64,000 nt of DNA from Sphingosinithalassobacter tenebrarum (GCF_011057975.1 NZ_CP049109.1:372001-436000), one strand, 5' to 3'; counted from the first letter of the stretch, positions 38,728 through 47,782 are shown. Program-made: numbers and translations. The notes: generated by a model from the letters alone, not told the origin.

Positions 38728-38779
38728 GGCGCACTCAAAAAACCGCAGTTTTGCGTGCGAAGTTCGCACCGGGTCGCGA

Positions 38780-38830
38780 CGTAACACGCGTGCGCGCGCC
38801 CGCATGCGCACGCGCGCGCGTACGCGAGGG
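38780..38830. other. alternating purine-pyrimidine (Z-DNA-prone) tract
   Basis: The sequence is almost entirely alternating CG/CA/TG steps (ACACGCGTGCGCGCGCCCGC, then ATGCGCACGCGCGCGCGTAC). Such tracts can adopt left-handed DNA under negative supercoiling. It lies between lysC and a small gene, after a GTGCGAAGTTCGCAC palindrome at 38755-38769. Confidence 0.5.
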
Positions 38831-38891
38831 GTGGTTTCGGGCGCATCGGCATCTGGAGGATCTTCGTCCGTGATGGCATGCATGCCCGGCA

Positions 38892-39326
38892 ATGCAGGAA
38901 GCTTCCGATCTCGATTTTTGCGGGCTCATGCTCTGGATTGACCGGCGCCAGTTCCCGGATGCGGTCGAGGCGTGGGACGGCAACTGGCTGTGCTTTCGAG
39001 CGCGTATGGAAGCGGACGGAGCCACTGTCAGGTGCGATGGTCCATTCCTGATGACGACGGACATCGCGCGGTTTCGGGATCAACTGCACGCCATGAACCA
39101 GACGCTGGAGGGCGAGGCCTCTCTCAAGCCGTTGGAGCCTGCGTTGGCGGTCGTGCTGCGGATGCAGGGCAGGGGGCAAATCGAAGGCGTGGTCGAGATA
39201 ACCCCCGACCATATGAGCCAGCGGCATCGCTTCGTCGTTGAGGCGGACCAATCCTATTTGCCACCGCTCATCGCGTCCTGCGACGCGATCCTCGCGCGGT
39301 TCCCGGTTGTCGGAAGTGAGGACTAG
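38892..39326 (+). CDS. WapI-like protein of unknown function
   Basis: 144 residues from an ATG at 38892. The start EASDLDFCGLMLWIDRRQFPDAVEAWDGNWLCFRARMEADGA resembles the WapI-type family (small two-layer domain proteins, some linked with immunity to contact-dependent toxins). No toxin gene is adjacent, so an orphan role is likely. Family assignment is tentative. Confidence 0.6.
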   Translation: MQEASDLDFCGLMLWIDRRQFPDAVEAWDGNWLCFRARMEADGATVRCDGPFLMTTDIARFRDQLHAMNQTLEGEASLKPLEPALAVVLRMQGRGQIEGVVEITPDHMSQRHRFVVEADQSYLPPLIASCDAILARFPVVGSED

Positions 39327-39361
39327 CCGGACCGGAACCGGTGCGTGACCGGGCAGCAAAC

Positions 39362-39490
39362 GCCAAGTTCCTCCCATGAAAGGGGAGGGGGCCGGCGTAG
39401 CTGGTGGAGGGGTAAGTCACGGGCGGCGCGTGTGCGGAGACTACCCCTCCACCGCTGCGCGGTTCCTCTCCCCCCTCAGGGGGAGGAACT
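39362..39490. repeat. long inverted repeat, intergenic
   Basis: Left arm runs from AAGTTCCTCCC through GTGGAGGGGTA; right arm from TACCCCTCCAC to GGGGGAGGAACTG. The arms are inverted copies of about 45 bases each, separated by about 30 bases. It is a REP/BIME-like element of the type that inserts between sphingomonad genes, related in sequence logic to the shorter palindrome inside thiC. Both flanking genes lie on the plus strand. Confidence 0.7.
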
Positions 39491-39611
39491 GGGTTTCGCC
39501 AGGAGGCAAGGCTGCGGTCAGCGAATCGACGATGCGAAAGAGCCTTTCCTCCGTTGCGAATGAAATCCTACATTGAAAGCCCCGTCGCATCCGGGCGGGG
39601 CGGCAAGGGGA

Positions 39612-40058
39612 ATGGGTATTCGGCGCGCGCTGTCAGGATGGAAGCAATGGCGGCAGATCGCGCTGTACGGCGCGGCGCTTGCGGTCGGCGTGCTGCTGCT
39701 CGAATGGATCGATTATCAGCGGCTGGCGCGGACCAATAGCAGCGACATCTGGCTGTTCCTTGTCGCGGCGGGGTTTCTGGGGCTCGGCATCTATCTCGGC
39801 GCGCGCGTGCTGCGGGCGCCCGCGCCGCGCCCGTTCGACGGCAATCCGCAGGTCCGTGCGACGCTCGGTATCAGCGACCGCGAAATCGCCGTGCTGACGG
39901 CGCTCGCGGAGGGGCGCTCGAATCGGGAGATCGCCGATGCGCTTCACGTCTCGCCCAACACGGTGAAGACGCATCTCGCCAACCTCTATGCCAAGCTCGA
40001 GGCGAACCGCCGTACCGATGCCGTCGCCAAGGCGCGCGCGCTGGGAATCCTGCCGTGA
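39612..40058 (+). CDS. membrane-anchored LuxR-type HTH regulator
   Basis: 148 residues from an ATG at 39612; a TTG at 39573 is possible. Two hydrophobic segments (IALYGAALAVGVLLLEWID and LFLVAAGFLGLGIYLGARV) are followed by a C-terminal LuxR-type helix-turn-helix: ISDREIAVLTALAEGRSNREIADALHVSPNTVKTHLANLYAKL. The arrangement suggests a membrane-tethered transcription factor. The following gene is a membrane protein 97 bases away, a possible partner. Confidence 0.82.
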   Translation: MGIRRALSGWKQWRQIALYGAALAVGVLLLEWIDYQRLARTNSSDIWLFLVAAGFLGLGIYLGARVLRAPAPRPFDGNPQVRATLGISDREIAVLTALAEGRSNREIADALHVSPNTVKTHLANLYAKLEANRRTDAVAKARALGILP

Positions 40059-40154
40059 CTCCAGGCCCGTTCGCGCAAATCACCCGTTCGGGCGATTGCC
40101 GACACCGCATGTCCCGGTCTTGATCCGGCCCGTTGCCAACAAGGGAAATGGACG

Positions 40155-40685
40155 ATGTTCAAGACGATACTCATCTACGGAAGCATTGCCGGGCTGATCG
40201 TGGGATCGCTGCTGTTCGGAACGGGCGTGACGATATTGCACACCGTGTCGCCGACGATCGGCATGGCGATCGGCTATACCGGGATGCTGGTCGCATTCAG
40301 CACGATCTTCATCGCGATCAAGCGGCGGCGCGACGTGGTGCAGGGCGGGGTGATCCGATTCTTGCCGGCATTGGGCATGGGGCTGGGCATCACGCTGATC
40401 GCCGGAATTTTCTATGTCGTCGCCTGGGAAGCGGTGCTGGCGGTGAGGGGCATGGATTTCGGCAGCGGCTATGCCGAGGCGGTGGTCGCCGACATGCGCG
40501 CATCGGGCGCAAGCGCGGCGGAGATCGCGCGGGCCAGCGCGGAGATGGCGGAATTCGCCGAGAATTACGCAAATCCGTTCTACCGCATCCCGGTGACCTT
40601 TTCGGAAATCGCACCTGTCGGCGCGGCGATTTCGCTTCTGACCGCGTTGCTGCTCGCCAACCGGAACTTCCTGCCCGCGCGCTGA
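40155..40685 (+). CDS. DUF4199 membrane protein
   Basis: 176 residues with four hydrophobic segments: TILIYGSIAGLIVGSLLF, GMAIGYTGMLVAFSTIFIAI, FLPALGMGLGITLIAGIFYV and a C-terminal IAPVGAAISLLTALLLA. The layout and the KRRRDVVQGGVIRFLPA loop match DUF4199, conserved unknown membrane proteins. It follows the membrane-bound LuxR-type gene and is probably co-transcribed. Confidence 0.82.
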   Translation: MFKTILIYGSIAGLIVGSLLFGTGVTILHTVSPTIGMAIGYTGMLVAFSTIFIAIKRRRDVVQGGVIRFLPALGMGLGITLIAGIFYVVAWEAVLAVRGMDFGSGYAEAVVADMRASGASAAEIARASAEMAEFAENYANPFYRIPVTFSEIAPVGAAISLLTALLLANRNFLPAR

Positions 40686-40686
40686 A

Positions 40687-40738
40687 CGCGACAAATTGCG
40701 CGAAATATTGTGTCGCGCTGGCACAATTTTGCGACAAC
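40687..40738. promoter_or_regulatory. possible operator upstream of the TonB receptor
   Basis: CGCGACA (40687-40693) and TGTCGCG (40711-40717) form an inverted repeat, and a further GCGACAA occurs near 40732. AT-rich spacer (AATTGCGCGAAATATT) between them. It precedes the receptor gene by about 75-125 bases and could be a repressor site. Confidence 0.4.
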
Positions 40739-40813
40739 TCGATTGTAGCCCGGAATGGTTCATGTCGGCGCGTCCATGATGGGCGCGCCGATCTGTTGAG
40801 GAGTATTTCCGGC

Positions 40814-43654
40814 ATGCGCCGTCTCATTCTGTTGACTTCGATCCTGATGGGTAGCGTTTCCCCCGCCGCGCTGGCGGCGCCGCTGTCCGGGCAGGACGCT
40901 GCAGCGCAAGCTGCCGCAGCCCAGGATGCTTCCGGCCAGGACGCCGGAGGACAGGATGCGGGCGGTCAGGATGCGTCCACCGAGGACACGGCGCTCGACG
41001 AACTGATCGCGGGCGAGGAAATCGTCGTCCGGGCCGATATGCGCGGCGCGGTGGCGGGCGACATCGCCCCTGACGAAGTGCTGACCGCGGATGACATCCG
41101 CAGCTATGGCGCCAGCTCGATCGGCGATCTGCTCGACGCGATCTCGCCGCAGACCAGCTCGGCGCGCGGACGCGGCGGCGGGCGGCCGGTGATCCTGCTC
41201 AACGGCCGGCGGATTTCCGGCTGGCGCGAATTGCGCGACATTCCGACCGAGGCGATCGAGCGCGTCGACATCCTGCCCGAGGAAGTCGCGCTCAAATACG
41301 GCTATCCCGCCGATCAGCGGGTGGTGAATTTCGTGCTTCGCGAACGCTTCCGCTCGATCACCGGCGAAGTCGAGGCGGGCATGCCGACCGCAGGCGGCTT
41401 TTCGAGCCAGGAAGCCGAGCTCGATATCCTGCGCATCGCGGGCGAAGCGCGGATCAGCTTCCATGTCGGATATGAAGGCCGTTCGGCTTTGACCGAGGAC
41501 GAGCGCGACATTGTTTCGACGCGCGAAAGCCTGTTCGACCGATATGGCAACGTCACCGCGCCCGACGGCAGCAGCGAGATCGACCCGGGTCTCAGTGCGA
41601 TTGCGGGGATGCCGGTGACGCTAGCGGGCGCACCGGCGGGCGCGGCGGACGGACCGGTCGGCCTCGGTGATTTCCTGGGCGGCGCGAACAGCGGCAGCGA
41701 GGCGCCCTATCGCACGCTGCAGGGATCGAACCAGAGTTTCACGGTCAACGGCGTGATCGCGCGGCCGATCGCGGATCGCGTGAACGCGACAGTGAATATC
41801 GAGCTGACCGCAACCGAAAGCGAATCGCTGCTCGGCCTTTCGACTGCCACGCTGATGCTGCCGGGCGGCAGTCCCTTCTCGCCCTTTGCTGACGATGTGG
41901 CGCTGTATCGCGCCTATCCTTCGCTCGGCGCGCTCGATCGCGACACGTCGGGGCAGACCATCCATGTCGGCGCGAGCGTCAACGGCGACGGCGATACGTG
42001 GCGCTGGTCGGTGACGGGCAACTATGATCGCGCGACATCGGAAACGATCACCACCACCGGCATCGATGCCGCGCCCTTCCAGTCGGCGCTCGACGCGGGC
42101 GATCCGGCGTTCAATCCCTTTGCGGCGCCGCCGCTGACGCTGGTGTCGTTCCTGCCGCTCGATACCTCGCGATCGACATCGAACAACGGCACTGTCGAGG
42201 CGCAGGCCTCCGGCCCGTTGTTCCGCATGCCGGCAGGCGATGTCAGCACCAGCATCCGCATCGGCGGCGAACTGAGCGATTATGAATCGCGCGCCTTCCG
42301 TTCGGGCGTCACCAGCGCCAGCGACGTCTCGCGCCAGACGGCGAGCGGCCAGTGGAATCTCGACGTTCCGATCGCCAGCCGCCGCGAAGGCGTGCTCGAC
42401 GCGATCGGCGACCTGACGCTCAACGGCAATGTCGAAGTGAAGGAGCTTTCCGATTTCGGTACGCTCGTCACCTATGGCTATGGCGCCAACTGGTCGCCGT
42501 TCGAGCCGGTCCGGCTGATCGTTTCGGTGACCGAGGAGGAAGGCGCGCCTTCGGCGACGCAGCTCGGCAATCCGACGGTGGTGACGCCCAATGTCCGGGT
42601 GTTCGATTACACGCGCGGCGAATCGGTGCTGGTGACGACGATCGGCGGCGGCAATCCGGGGCTGCAGGGCGACCGGCGACATGTGCTCAAGGTGGGGCTC
42701 AACGCCAATATCCTGGAGGATGGGCCCGATCTGCGGTTCAGCGCCGAATATGTCCGCAGCCGCACCGACAACGCGATTGCCGGCCTGCCCGCGCCGACCG
42801 CGGAAATCGAAGCGGCTTTCCCCGATCGCTTCGTGCGCGACGCGACCGGGCAGCTCGTTACCGTCGACAATCGCTCGGTCAATTTCGCGCGGACCGAGCG
42901 CGAACAGATCCGCTACGGGCTGAACTTCTCGCTGCCGCTGCGCAGCGAGGCGCCCGAGCGCGCGAGCGGCGATCGCAGGGGCCCGCCCCGGCCGCAGGGC
43001 GGCGAGGAAGCGCGACCAGGCCGCGGGCAGCAGCAGGACGGCGCCGGGCAGCAGGGCGAAGGCAATGGCGGCAATGGCGGCGAGCGGTCCGGCAGCGGCG
43101 AGAATGCGCGTTCGGGCGAAGGCCGGCGCGGCCCGGGCGGCGGCGGCCGTCGCGGCCGATCGCGCGAGGGACGCATCCGCGCTTCGCTGTACCACACCGT
43201 TCATCTGCGCGACGAAGTGCTGATCCGCGAAGGGCTGCCGGTGCTCGATCTGCTTGGCGGTTCGGCGACCGGCAACAGCGGCGGCCAGCCGCGCCACGAG
43301 ATCGAGCTCGACGCGGGCGTGTTCAAGAACGGTCTCGGCTTCCGCATCGACGGCAACTGGCAGAGCGCGACGCGCGTCGATGCCGGCACGTCGGCGGCGC
43401 CCGAACAATTGCGCTTCGGCAGCCTGGCGACAGTCGATGCGCGGCTGTTCGTCAATCTCGGCGAGCAGCGCAGTCTGGTGCGCGATCATCGCTGGCTGCG
43501 CGGGGCGCGCGTCTCCTTCTCGATCTCGAACATCTTCGACGCGCGGCGCAAGGTGACCGACGCCACCGGCGCGGTGCCGCTCAGCTATCAGCCCGATCTG
43601 ATCGATCCGGTGGGGCGTCGCGTGGAAATCGAGTTCCGCAAGCTGTTCTTCTGA
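40814..43654 (+). CDS. TonB-dependent outer membrane receptor
   Basis: 946 residues from an ATG at 40814. Signal peptide (LILLTSILMGSVSPAALAAP), then a short repetitive Gln/Asp/Gly segment (GQDAGGQDAGGQDAS), then the plug domain (about 80-190: SIGDLLDAISPQT...RPVILLNGRRISGWRELRDIP...IERVDILPEEVALKYGYPAD). The barrel ends EIEFRKLFF with terminal Phe. A Gly/Arg/Glu-rich low-complexity loop of about 75 residues (about 715-790) interrupts the barrel. The ligand is unknown. Confidence 0.88.
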   Translation: MRRLILLTSILMGSVSPAALAAPLSGQDAAAQAAAAQDASGQDAGGQDAGGQDASTEDTALDELIAGEEIVVRADMRGAVAGDIAPDEVLTADDIRSYGASSIGDLLDAISPQTSSARGRGGGRPVILLNGRRISGWRELRDIPTEAIERVDILPEEVALKYGYPADQRVVNFVLRERFRSITGEVEAGMPTAGGFSSQEAELDILRIAGEARISFHVGYEGRSALTEDERDIVSTRESLFDRYGNVTAPDGSSEIDPGLSAIAGMPVTLAGAPAGAADGPVGLGDFLGGANSGSEAPYRTLQGSNQSFTVNGVIARPIADRVNATVNIELTATESESLLGLSTATLMLPGGSPFSPFADDVALYRAYPSLGALDRDTSGQTIHVGASVNGDGDTWRWSVTGNYDRATSETITTTGIDAAPFQSALDAGDPAFNPFAAPPLTLVSFLPLDTSRSTSNNGTVEAQASGPLFRMPAGDVSTSIRIGGELSDYESRAFRSGVTSASDVSRQTASGQWNLDVPIASRREGVLDAIGDLTLNGNVEVKELSDFGTLVTYGYGANWSPFEPVRLIVSVTEEEGAPSATQLGNPTVVTPNVRVFDYTRGESVLVTTIGGGNPGLQGDRRHVLKVGLNANILEDGPDLRFSAEYVRSRTDNAIAGLPAPTAEIEAAFPDRFVRDATGQLVTVDNRSVNFARTEREQIRYGLNFSLPLRSEAPERASGDRRGPPRPQGGEEARPGRGQQQDGAGQQGEGNGGNGGERSGSGENARSGEGRRGPGGGGRRGRSREGRIRASLYHTVHLRDEVLIREGLPVLDLLGGSATGNSGGQPRHEIELDAGVFKNGLGFRIDGNWQSATRVDAGTSAAPEQLRFGSLATVDARLFVNLGEQRSLVRDHRWLRGARVSFSISNIFDARRKVTDATGAVPLSYQPDLIDPVGRRVEIEFRKLFF

Positions 43655-43671
43655 CGCGCTCGGCCGACCGC

Positions 43672-44574
43672 CTATTCGCCGAACTCGCCGGGGCGATAGA
43701 GCAGCGTGATCGCGACGCGGCGATTGCGCGGATCGGCAGGGTTTTCGCGGATGATCGGCTCGCGATCCGCCACCCCCTCGATCCGCGAGAAGCGCGCTTC
43801 GTCGACACCGCCCGCCGCGAGCCTGCGGCGGGTCGCTTCGGCGCGGCCGCTCGACAGCATCCAGTTGTTCATCCGCAGCGGATCGCCATAGGGCACGCTG
43901 TCGGTATGGCCGCGGATCATGATCGGATTGGGCAGCGTCTCGATCGCATCGGCGACCATGCCGACCAGCGAATCGGCGCTGACGACCAGCGCGGTCGTGC
44001 CGCTGTCGAACATTGAATAATCGGCGTCGTCCATCAGGTCGATCCGCATCCCGTCGCGCGTCTGGACGAAGCGGACATGCTCGGAAAGCCCGGCAAGCTG
44101 GGGCGAGCTGCGGATCTTGCGCGAAAGCTCGCGCTGCATCGCCTCGAAATTGCGCTGATCCTCGCGTGCCATCGATTCGCGGCTGCGCAGCGAACCGCGA
44201 TCGGCGGTGCCCACCTTGATGCCGCCGCTGGCATCGGCGGGAATGGTCAGCGAGCGGGTGCCCGTCTGCGCCGCCTTGTGCGGGTAATTGTCCTTGTCGA
44301 TCACGCTTTCGCCGCCGAACAGCCCGTTCGAACCCGCGCTGTTCTGCTTCAGTTCGATCAGCGTCGGGGCGAAATAGTCGGCCAGCGCCTTGCGCTGTTT
44401 CTCGGTCGTCGCGCCGAGCAGCCACATCAGCAGGAAGAACGCCATCATGGCAGTCACGAAGTCGGCATAGGCGACTTTCCACGCGCCGCCGTGATGGCCG
44501 CCATGACCTTCCTCGACGATCTTCTTGACGATGATCTTGGGCTGGTTCGATCCGTGCGGCGCGCGAGCGGCCAT
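43672..44574 (-). CDS. motB: flagellar motor protein MotB
   Basis: 300 residues. Stator subunit anchored to peptidoglycan. N-terminal helix with the proton-binding Asp38 in VAYADFVTAMMAFFLLMWLL, and the C-terminal OmpA/MotB domain (about 180-295) with IMIRGHTDSVPYG and NNWMLSSGRAEATRRRL, ending NRRVAITLLY. A His/Gly-rich N terminus (GHGGHHGG). Follows motA with a three-base gap. Confidence 0.96.
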   Translation of the reverse strand: MAARAPHGSNQPKIIVKKIVEEGHGGHHGGAWKVAYADFVTAMMAFFLLMWLLGATTEKQRKALADYFAPTLIELKQNSAGSNGLFGGESVIDKDNYPHKAAQTGTRSLTIPADASGGIKVGTADRGSLRSRESMAREDQRNFEAMQRELSRKIRSSPQLAGLSEHVRFVQTRDGMRIDLMDDADYSMFDSGTTALVVSADSLVGMVADAIETLPNPIMIRGHTDSVPYGDPLRMNNWMLSSGRAEATRRRLAAGGVDEARFSRIEGVADREPIIRENPADPRNRRVAITLLYRPGEFGE

Positions 44575-44577
44575 GAT

Positions 44578-45441
44578 TTACCTCCCGCGCAGCCCGTCGA
44601 ACACTTCGCCGAACGCCGGCTGGTTCGAATGGGCGATGCCCGACCGCGCGGCTTCGATGACCAGCGGCTGGGGATGGCCGTGGAGCGAGGCGATGATGAT
44701 CTGTTTCACCGTGTGATAGATGGCGGCATCGGCGTCGATCACCTGCTGCAGCCGCGTCGCGAGCGGGCCGACGATGCCGTATGCGAGCAGCACGCCCAGA
44801 AAGGTGCCGACCAGCGCCGATCCGATCATCCCGCCAAGGATGCTCGGCGGCTTGTCGATCGATCCCATCGTCTTCACCACGCCGAGCACGGCGGCGACGA
44901 TGCCCAGCGCGGGCAGCGCATCGGACAGCGACTGCAGCGTCGCCTGCGGGCCCTGCACTTCGTGGTGATGCGTCTTGATGGTGTTATCCATCACTTCCTC
45001 TACCGCGTGCACGTCGAGCGTGCCCGAGGATACGACCACCAGCCGCAGCGTGTCGGCGATCAGATTGACCAGCGTCTTGTCGGCGAGCAGCCGGGGATAT
45101 TCGGCGAAGATGGCGGAGGACTGCGGATCCTCGACATGCGGTTCGAGCGCGATCGGCCCTTCGGTGCGCAGCATCTTCATCAGCTTGGACACCAGGAAGA
45201 TGGTGTCGAGATAGTCCTGCTTGCGGTATTTCGGCCCCTTGATGACCTTTACCACGCCGCCGCCCAGCGCCTTCAGCTCCTTCATCGAATTGCCGATGAT
45301 CAGCGCGCCGACCGCGGCGCCGCCGATGATCAGCATTTCGTGCGGCAGCGCGTGCATGACAGGCCCGAGCGCGCCGCCGGTGAGCGCGAAGCCCCCGAAG
45401 ACCATGACGAGCAGAACGATGAGACCGATCAGCGGAAACAT
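44578..45441 (-). CDS. motA: flagellar motor stator protein MotA
   Basis: 287 residues, four membrane helices. Proton channel of the flagellar stator. MFPLIGLIVLLVMVFGGF at the start; MKELKALGGGVVKVIKGPKYRKQDYLD in the first loop; PALGIVAAVLGVVKTMGSID and GGMIGSALVGTFLGVLLAYGIVGPLATRLQ are the channel helices. A sigma-28-like promoter lies about 50-75 bases upstream (see separate entry). Confidence 0.96.
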   Translation of the reverse strand: MFPLIGLIVLLVMVFGGFALTGGALGPVMHALPHEMLIIGGAAVGALIIGNSMKELKALGGGVVKVIKGPKYRKQDYLDTIFLVSKLMKMLRTEGPIALEPHVEDPQSSAIFAEYPRLLADKTLVNLIADTLRLVVVSSGTLDVHAVEEVMDNTIKTHHHEVQGPQATLQSLSDALPALGIVAAVLGVVKTMGSIDKPPSILGGMIGSALVGTFLGVLLAYGIVGPLATRLQQVIDADAAIYHTVKQIIIASLHGHPQPLVIEAARSGIAHSNQPAFGEVFDGLRGR

Positions 45442-45489
45442 GGTGCTATCACTATCCCCCCTATTGGCCTGACAGCGGCTTCTTCAGAG

Positions 45490-45516
45490 TGAACGGCAGG
45501 CATCGGTCAAACTTGC
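45490..45516 (-). promoter_or_regulatory. sigma-28 (FliA)-type promoter of motA
   Basis: On the minus strand GCAAGTTT (45516-45509), an 11-base spacer and GCCGTTCA (45497-45490) match the FliA consensus TAAAGTTT-N11-GCCGATAA in 11 of 16 positions, including AAGTTT and GCCG. It lies about 50-75 bases upstream of the motA ATG and downstream of flgL, so motAB can be transcribed independently as late genes. Confidence 0.65.
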
Positions 45517-45542
45517 GGAGAAAATGGTTACCTGCGCAAAAA

Positions 45543-46439
45543 TCACCGCAGATAATCGAACAGCGACAGCGATGTGAGCTGGCTGAAGCTCGATTGCGTG
45601 GCATCGAGCACGGTCAGCGTTTTCTGCAGCTCGGTGATCGCGGCGGTCATGTCGACTTCCTCGAGCGCGCTGCGGCTTTCCGCGCGCGTCGTGGCGGCGG
45701 TATCGAGCCGTTCGAGCGTGTAATCGAGCCGGATGGCGCGCGCGCCGACCGAGGAGCGCGTCGCCCCGATGGTATCGAGTGCGCCGCCGATCGCATCGCT
45801 CGCCATGCCGATCGCATCGACATCGCCGACCTGTAGCGCCGCCGACAGCGAAGCCAGCGCGCCGAACGCGCCGCCGCCCGCGCTTCCGCTGCCGAACACG
45901 CGTTCGCCGCTCACGGTGGCGTGCACGCTGTCACCATTGCCGAACGGGATCGCGGCGGGTTCGCCTGATCCGGCAAAGGCGATGCTGCCATCGGCGGCCT
46001 TCACGAAGGCCGTGTCACCGGTGGCGCCCCCGAACAGCGGCTGGCCGCGCACGTCGCTCTGATTGGCAAGCGAGAGAAGCTCGTCGACAATGCCGTCCAG
46101 TTCGCTGGCGATCGCCGCGCGGTCGCTTGCGTTGAGCGTGGTGGTCGCTGCCTGGATCGCGAGCTCCTGCGCGCGCTGAAGCTGGGTTTCGGCGCTGCCG
46201 AGCGCGATATCGGTTTCGCCGAGCAGCGTCTGCGCAAGATCGACATTGGCGGCATCCGCCTTGCCGATGGCGTCGTCGCGGTTGAGCGACTGGATGCGGC
46301 GCCAAGCCGTGGCGTCGTCCGACGGCGCTTCGACACGCTTGTTGGTCGCGATCTGCGTCTGCAGCCTGTTCGCATCCATCGACAGGCCGTTGATCTGGCC
46401 CGTCGCGCGGCTGTAAAGCTGGTTGGTCGAAATGCGCAT
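45543..46439 (-). CDS. flgL: flagellar hook-associated protein 3
   Basis: 298 residues. Joins hook-filament junction. MRISTNQLYSRATGQINGLSMDANRLQTQIA is the FlgL N terminus; the C-terminal helix (VDMTAAITELQKTLTVLDATQSSFSQLTSLSLFDYL) mirrors flagellin. Started at the ATG 46439 since MRIST is the usual start; a GTG at 46451 overlaps the flgK stop. Confidence 0.95.
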   Translation of the reverse strand: MRISTNQLYSRATGQINGLSMDANRLQTQIATNKRVEAPSDDATAWRRIQSLNRDDAIGKADAANVDLAQTLLGETDIALGSAETQLQRAQELAIQAATTTLNASDRAAIASELDGIVDELLSLANQSDVRGQPLFGGATGDTAFVKAADGSIAFAGSGEPAAIPFGNGDSVHATVSGERVFGSGSAGGGAFGALASLSAALQVGDVDAIGMASDAIGGALDTIGATRSSVGARAIRLDYTLERLDTAATTRAESRSALEEVDMTAAITELQKTLTVLDATQSSFSQLTSLSLFDYLR

Positions 46440-46447
46440 GGCCGGGC

Positions 46448-47782
46448 TCACTGGATGTTGAGGATGGACTGCAGCGTTTCGCGCGCCACCTGGATGATAC
46501 GGCTCGACGCCTGATAGGCCTGCTGGAAGCGCATCAGATCGACCGCTTCCTCGTCGAGATTGACGCCGCTCAGCGAATCGCGCGATGCGACGGCGGTGTC
46601 GCGGATGGCGGTCTGCGCGTCGGCGACGGTGCGGCGCGCGGTCAGTGCGGTCGCATTGGCCGTGATTGCGTCGCCCAGCCGTCCTTCGACATTGCTCGTT
46701 CCGCGCAGCGATTCGAGATTGGCGAGATTGCCGTTGTCGCGCGAGCCGCCACCGGGCAGCGCCGCGGCGATCCCGCGCGGGTCGCTCAGCACCAGCGAAA
46801 GCTCGGCAGGCGGATCGCCCGCGGCGAAGATCGGCGCGCCGGGCCGGCCGTCCAGCCCTTCGCCCTGTGCCTGAACGTCGTTGACGCCGTCCACCACTGC
46901 CGCTGCGATCGCATCGAGCTCGGTACGGGCATTGGCGATGCGCTGTGCGCCTTCGATCGCGCCGCCCAGCGTGCCGCCGCTCGCCATCATGGTGCGCGTG
47001 CCGTCCTTGCCGTGCACGGCAAGCGAAACCGCGCCTTCCTCGTTACGCAGATAGGTGACTGCGCCGTGCGTATCGCCCTGCACCAGCATCGGCCCGTCGC
47101 GGCCGCCCGCCAGGACATTGGCGCGGCCGAAATCGTCGAGCGTCACGGTGACGTCGGTGAGCGCGCTCATCTGTTCGAGCAGGCCGTCGCGCTGATCGAG
47201 CAGCGTCGCCTGGCCCGCGCTGTTCGCCGGCGCGCGCGAAAGCCCGGCATTGACCTTGGCCAGTCCGGCGGCGAGCTGGTTGAGCTGCGAAACCGCGGCT
47301 TCCGCGCTGGCATCGAGATCGCTCGCGGCGCCGTCGAGCGCCTTGCTGGTCGCGGTGAAGGCGCTGGCAAGCGAGGCGGCTGATTCGAGCATGATCGCGC
47401 GCGGCGCGGTTGCCGAAGGATCGGCGGCGACGCTCTTGGCAGAATTGAAGAAGGCGGTCAGCTGATCCGAAAGGCCGTTGTCGTTGAGCGCGTTTTCGAT
47501 CCGCCCCAGCCAGGTCGCACTGGTTTCGGTGCGGGCAAGATCGGCGCTTGCGCTGCGGACCGCGTCGGCGCGCGCATCGTCGCCCATCCGCGAAACGCCG
47601 GTGACGACAACGCCGCTGCCGCCATTGGAGCGCAGCGATGAGGTCGTGACGACTTCGCGCATTTCGGTGGTGCGGCGCGTATAGCCTTCATTGCCGGCAT
47701 TGGCGATATTGTCCGACGTGGTCGCGATCGCCGACTGATAGGCACGGATGCCGCTGGCCCCGATGGAAAGCAGGTCGCTCAT
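46448..47782 (-). CDS. flgK: flagellar hook-associated protein 1
   Basis: 444 residues, short for FlgK (often 500+), so the variable central domain is reduced. N-terminal DLLSIGASGIRAYQSAIATTSDNIANAGNEGYTRR is the conserved helix, and the C-terminal SGVNLDEEAVDLMRFQQAYQASSRIIQVARETL is the conserved FlgK end. Stop codon overlaps flgL's alternate GTG. Overlaps flgJ by four bases. Confidence 0.95.
   Translation of the reverse strand: MSDLLSIGASGIRAYQSAIATTSDNIANAGNEGYTRRTTEMREVVTTSSLRSNGGSGVVVTGVSRMGDDARADAVRSASADLARTETSATWLGRIENALNDNGLSDQLTAFFNSAKSVAADPSATAPRAIMLESAASLASAFTATSKALDGAASDLDASAEAAVSQLNQLAAGLAKVNAGLSRAPANSAGQATLLDQRDGLLEQMSALTDVTVTLDDFGRANVLAGGRDGPMLVQGDTHGAVTYLRNEEGAVSLAVHGKDGTRTMMASGGTLGGAIEGAQRIANARTELDAIAAAVVDGVNDVQAQGEGLDGRPGAPIFAAGDPPAELSLVLSDPRGIAAALPGGGSRDNGNLANLESLRGTSNVEGRLGDAITANATALTARRTVADAQTAIRDTAVASRDSLSGVNLDEEAVDLMRFQQAYQASSRIIQVARETLQSILNIQ

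Noticed and set aside
40719..40732. TGGCAC-AATT-TTGC as a sigma-54 promoter for the TonB receptor
   Set aside because: The spacer is four bases, not five; -24/-12 spacing is strict for sigma-54.
41621..44482. 953-codon open frame on the minus strand opposite the TonB receptor
   Set aside because: Antisense shadow, and it also overlaps motB in another frame.
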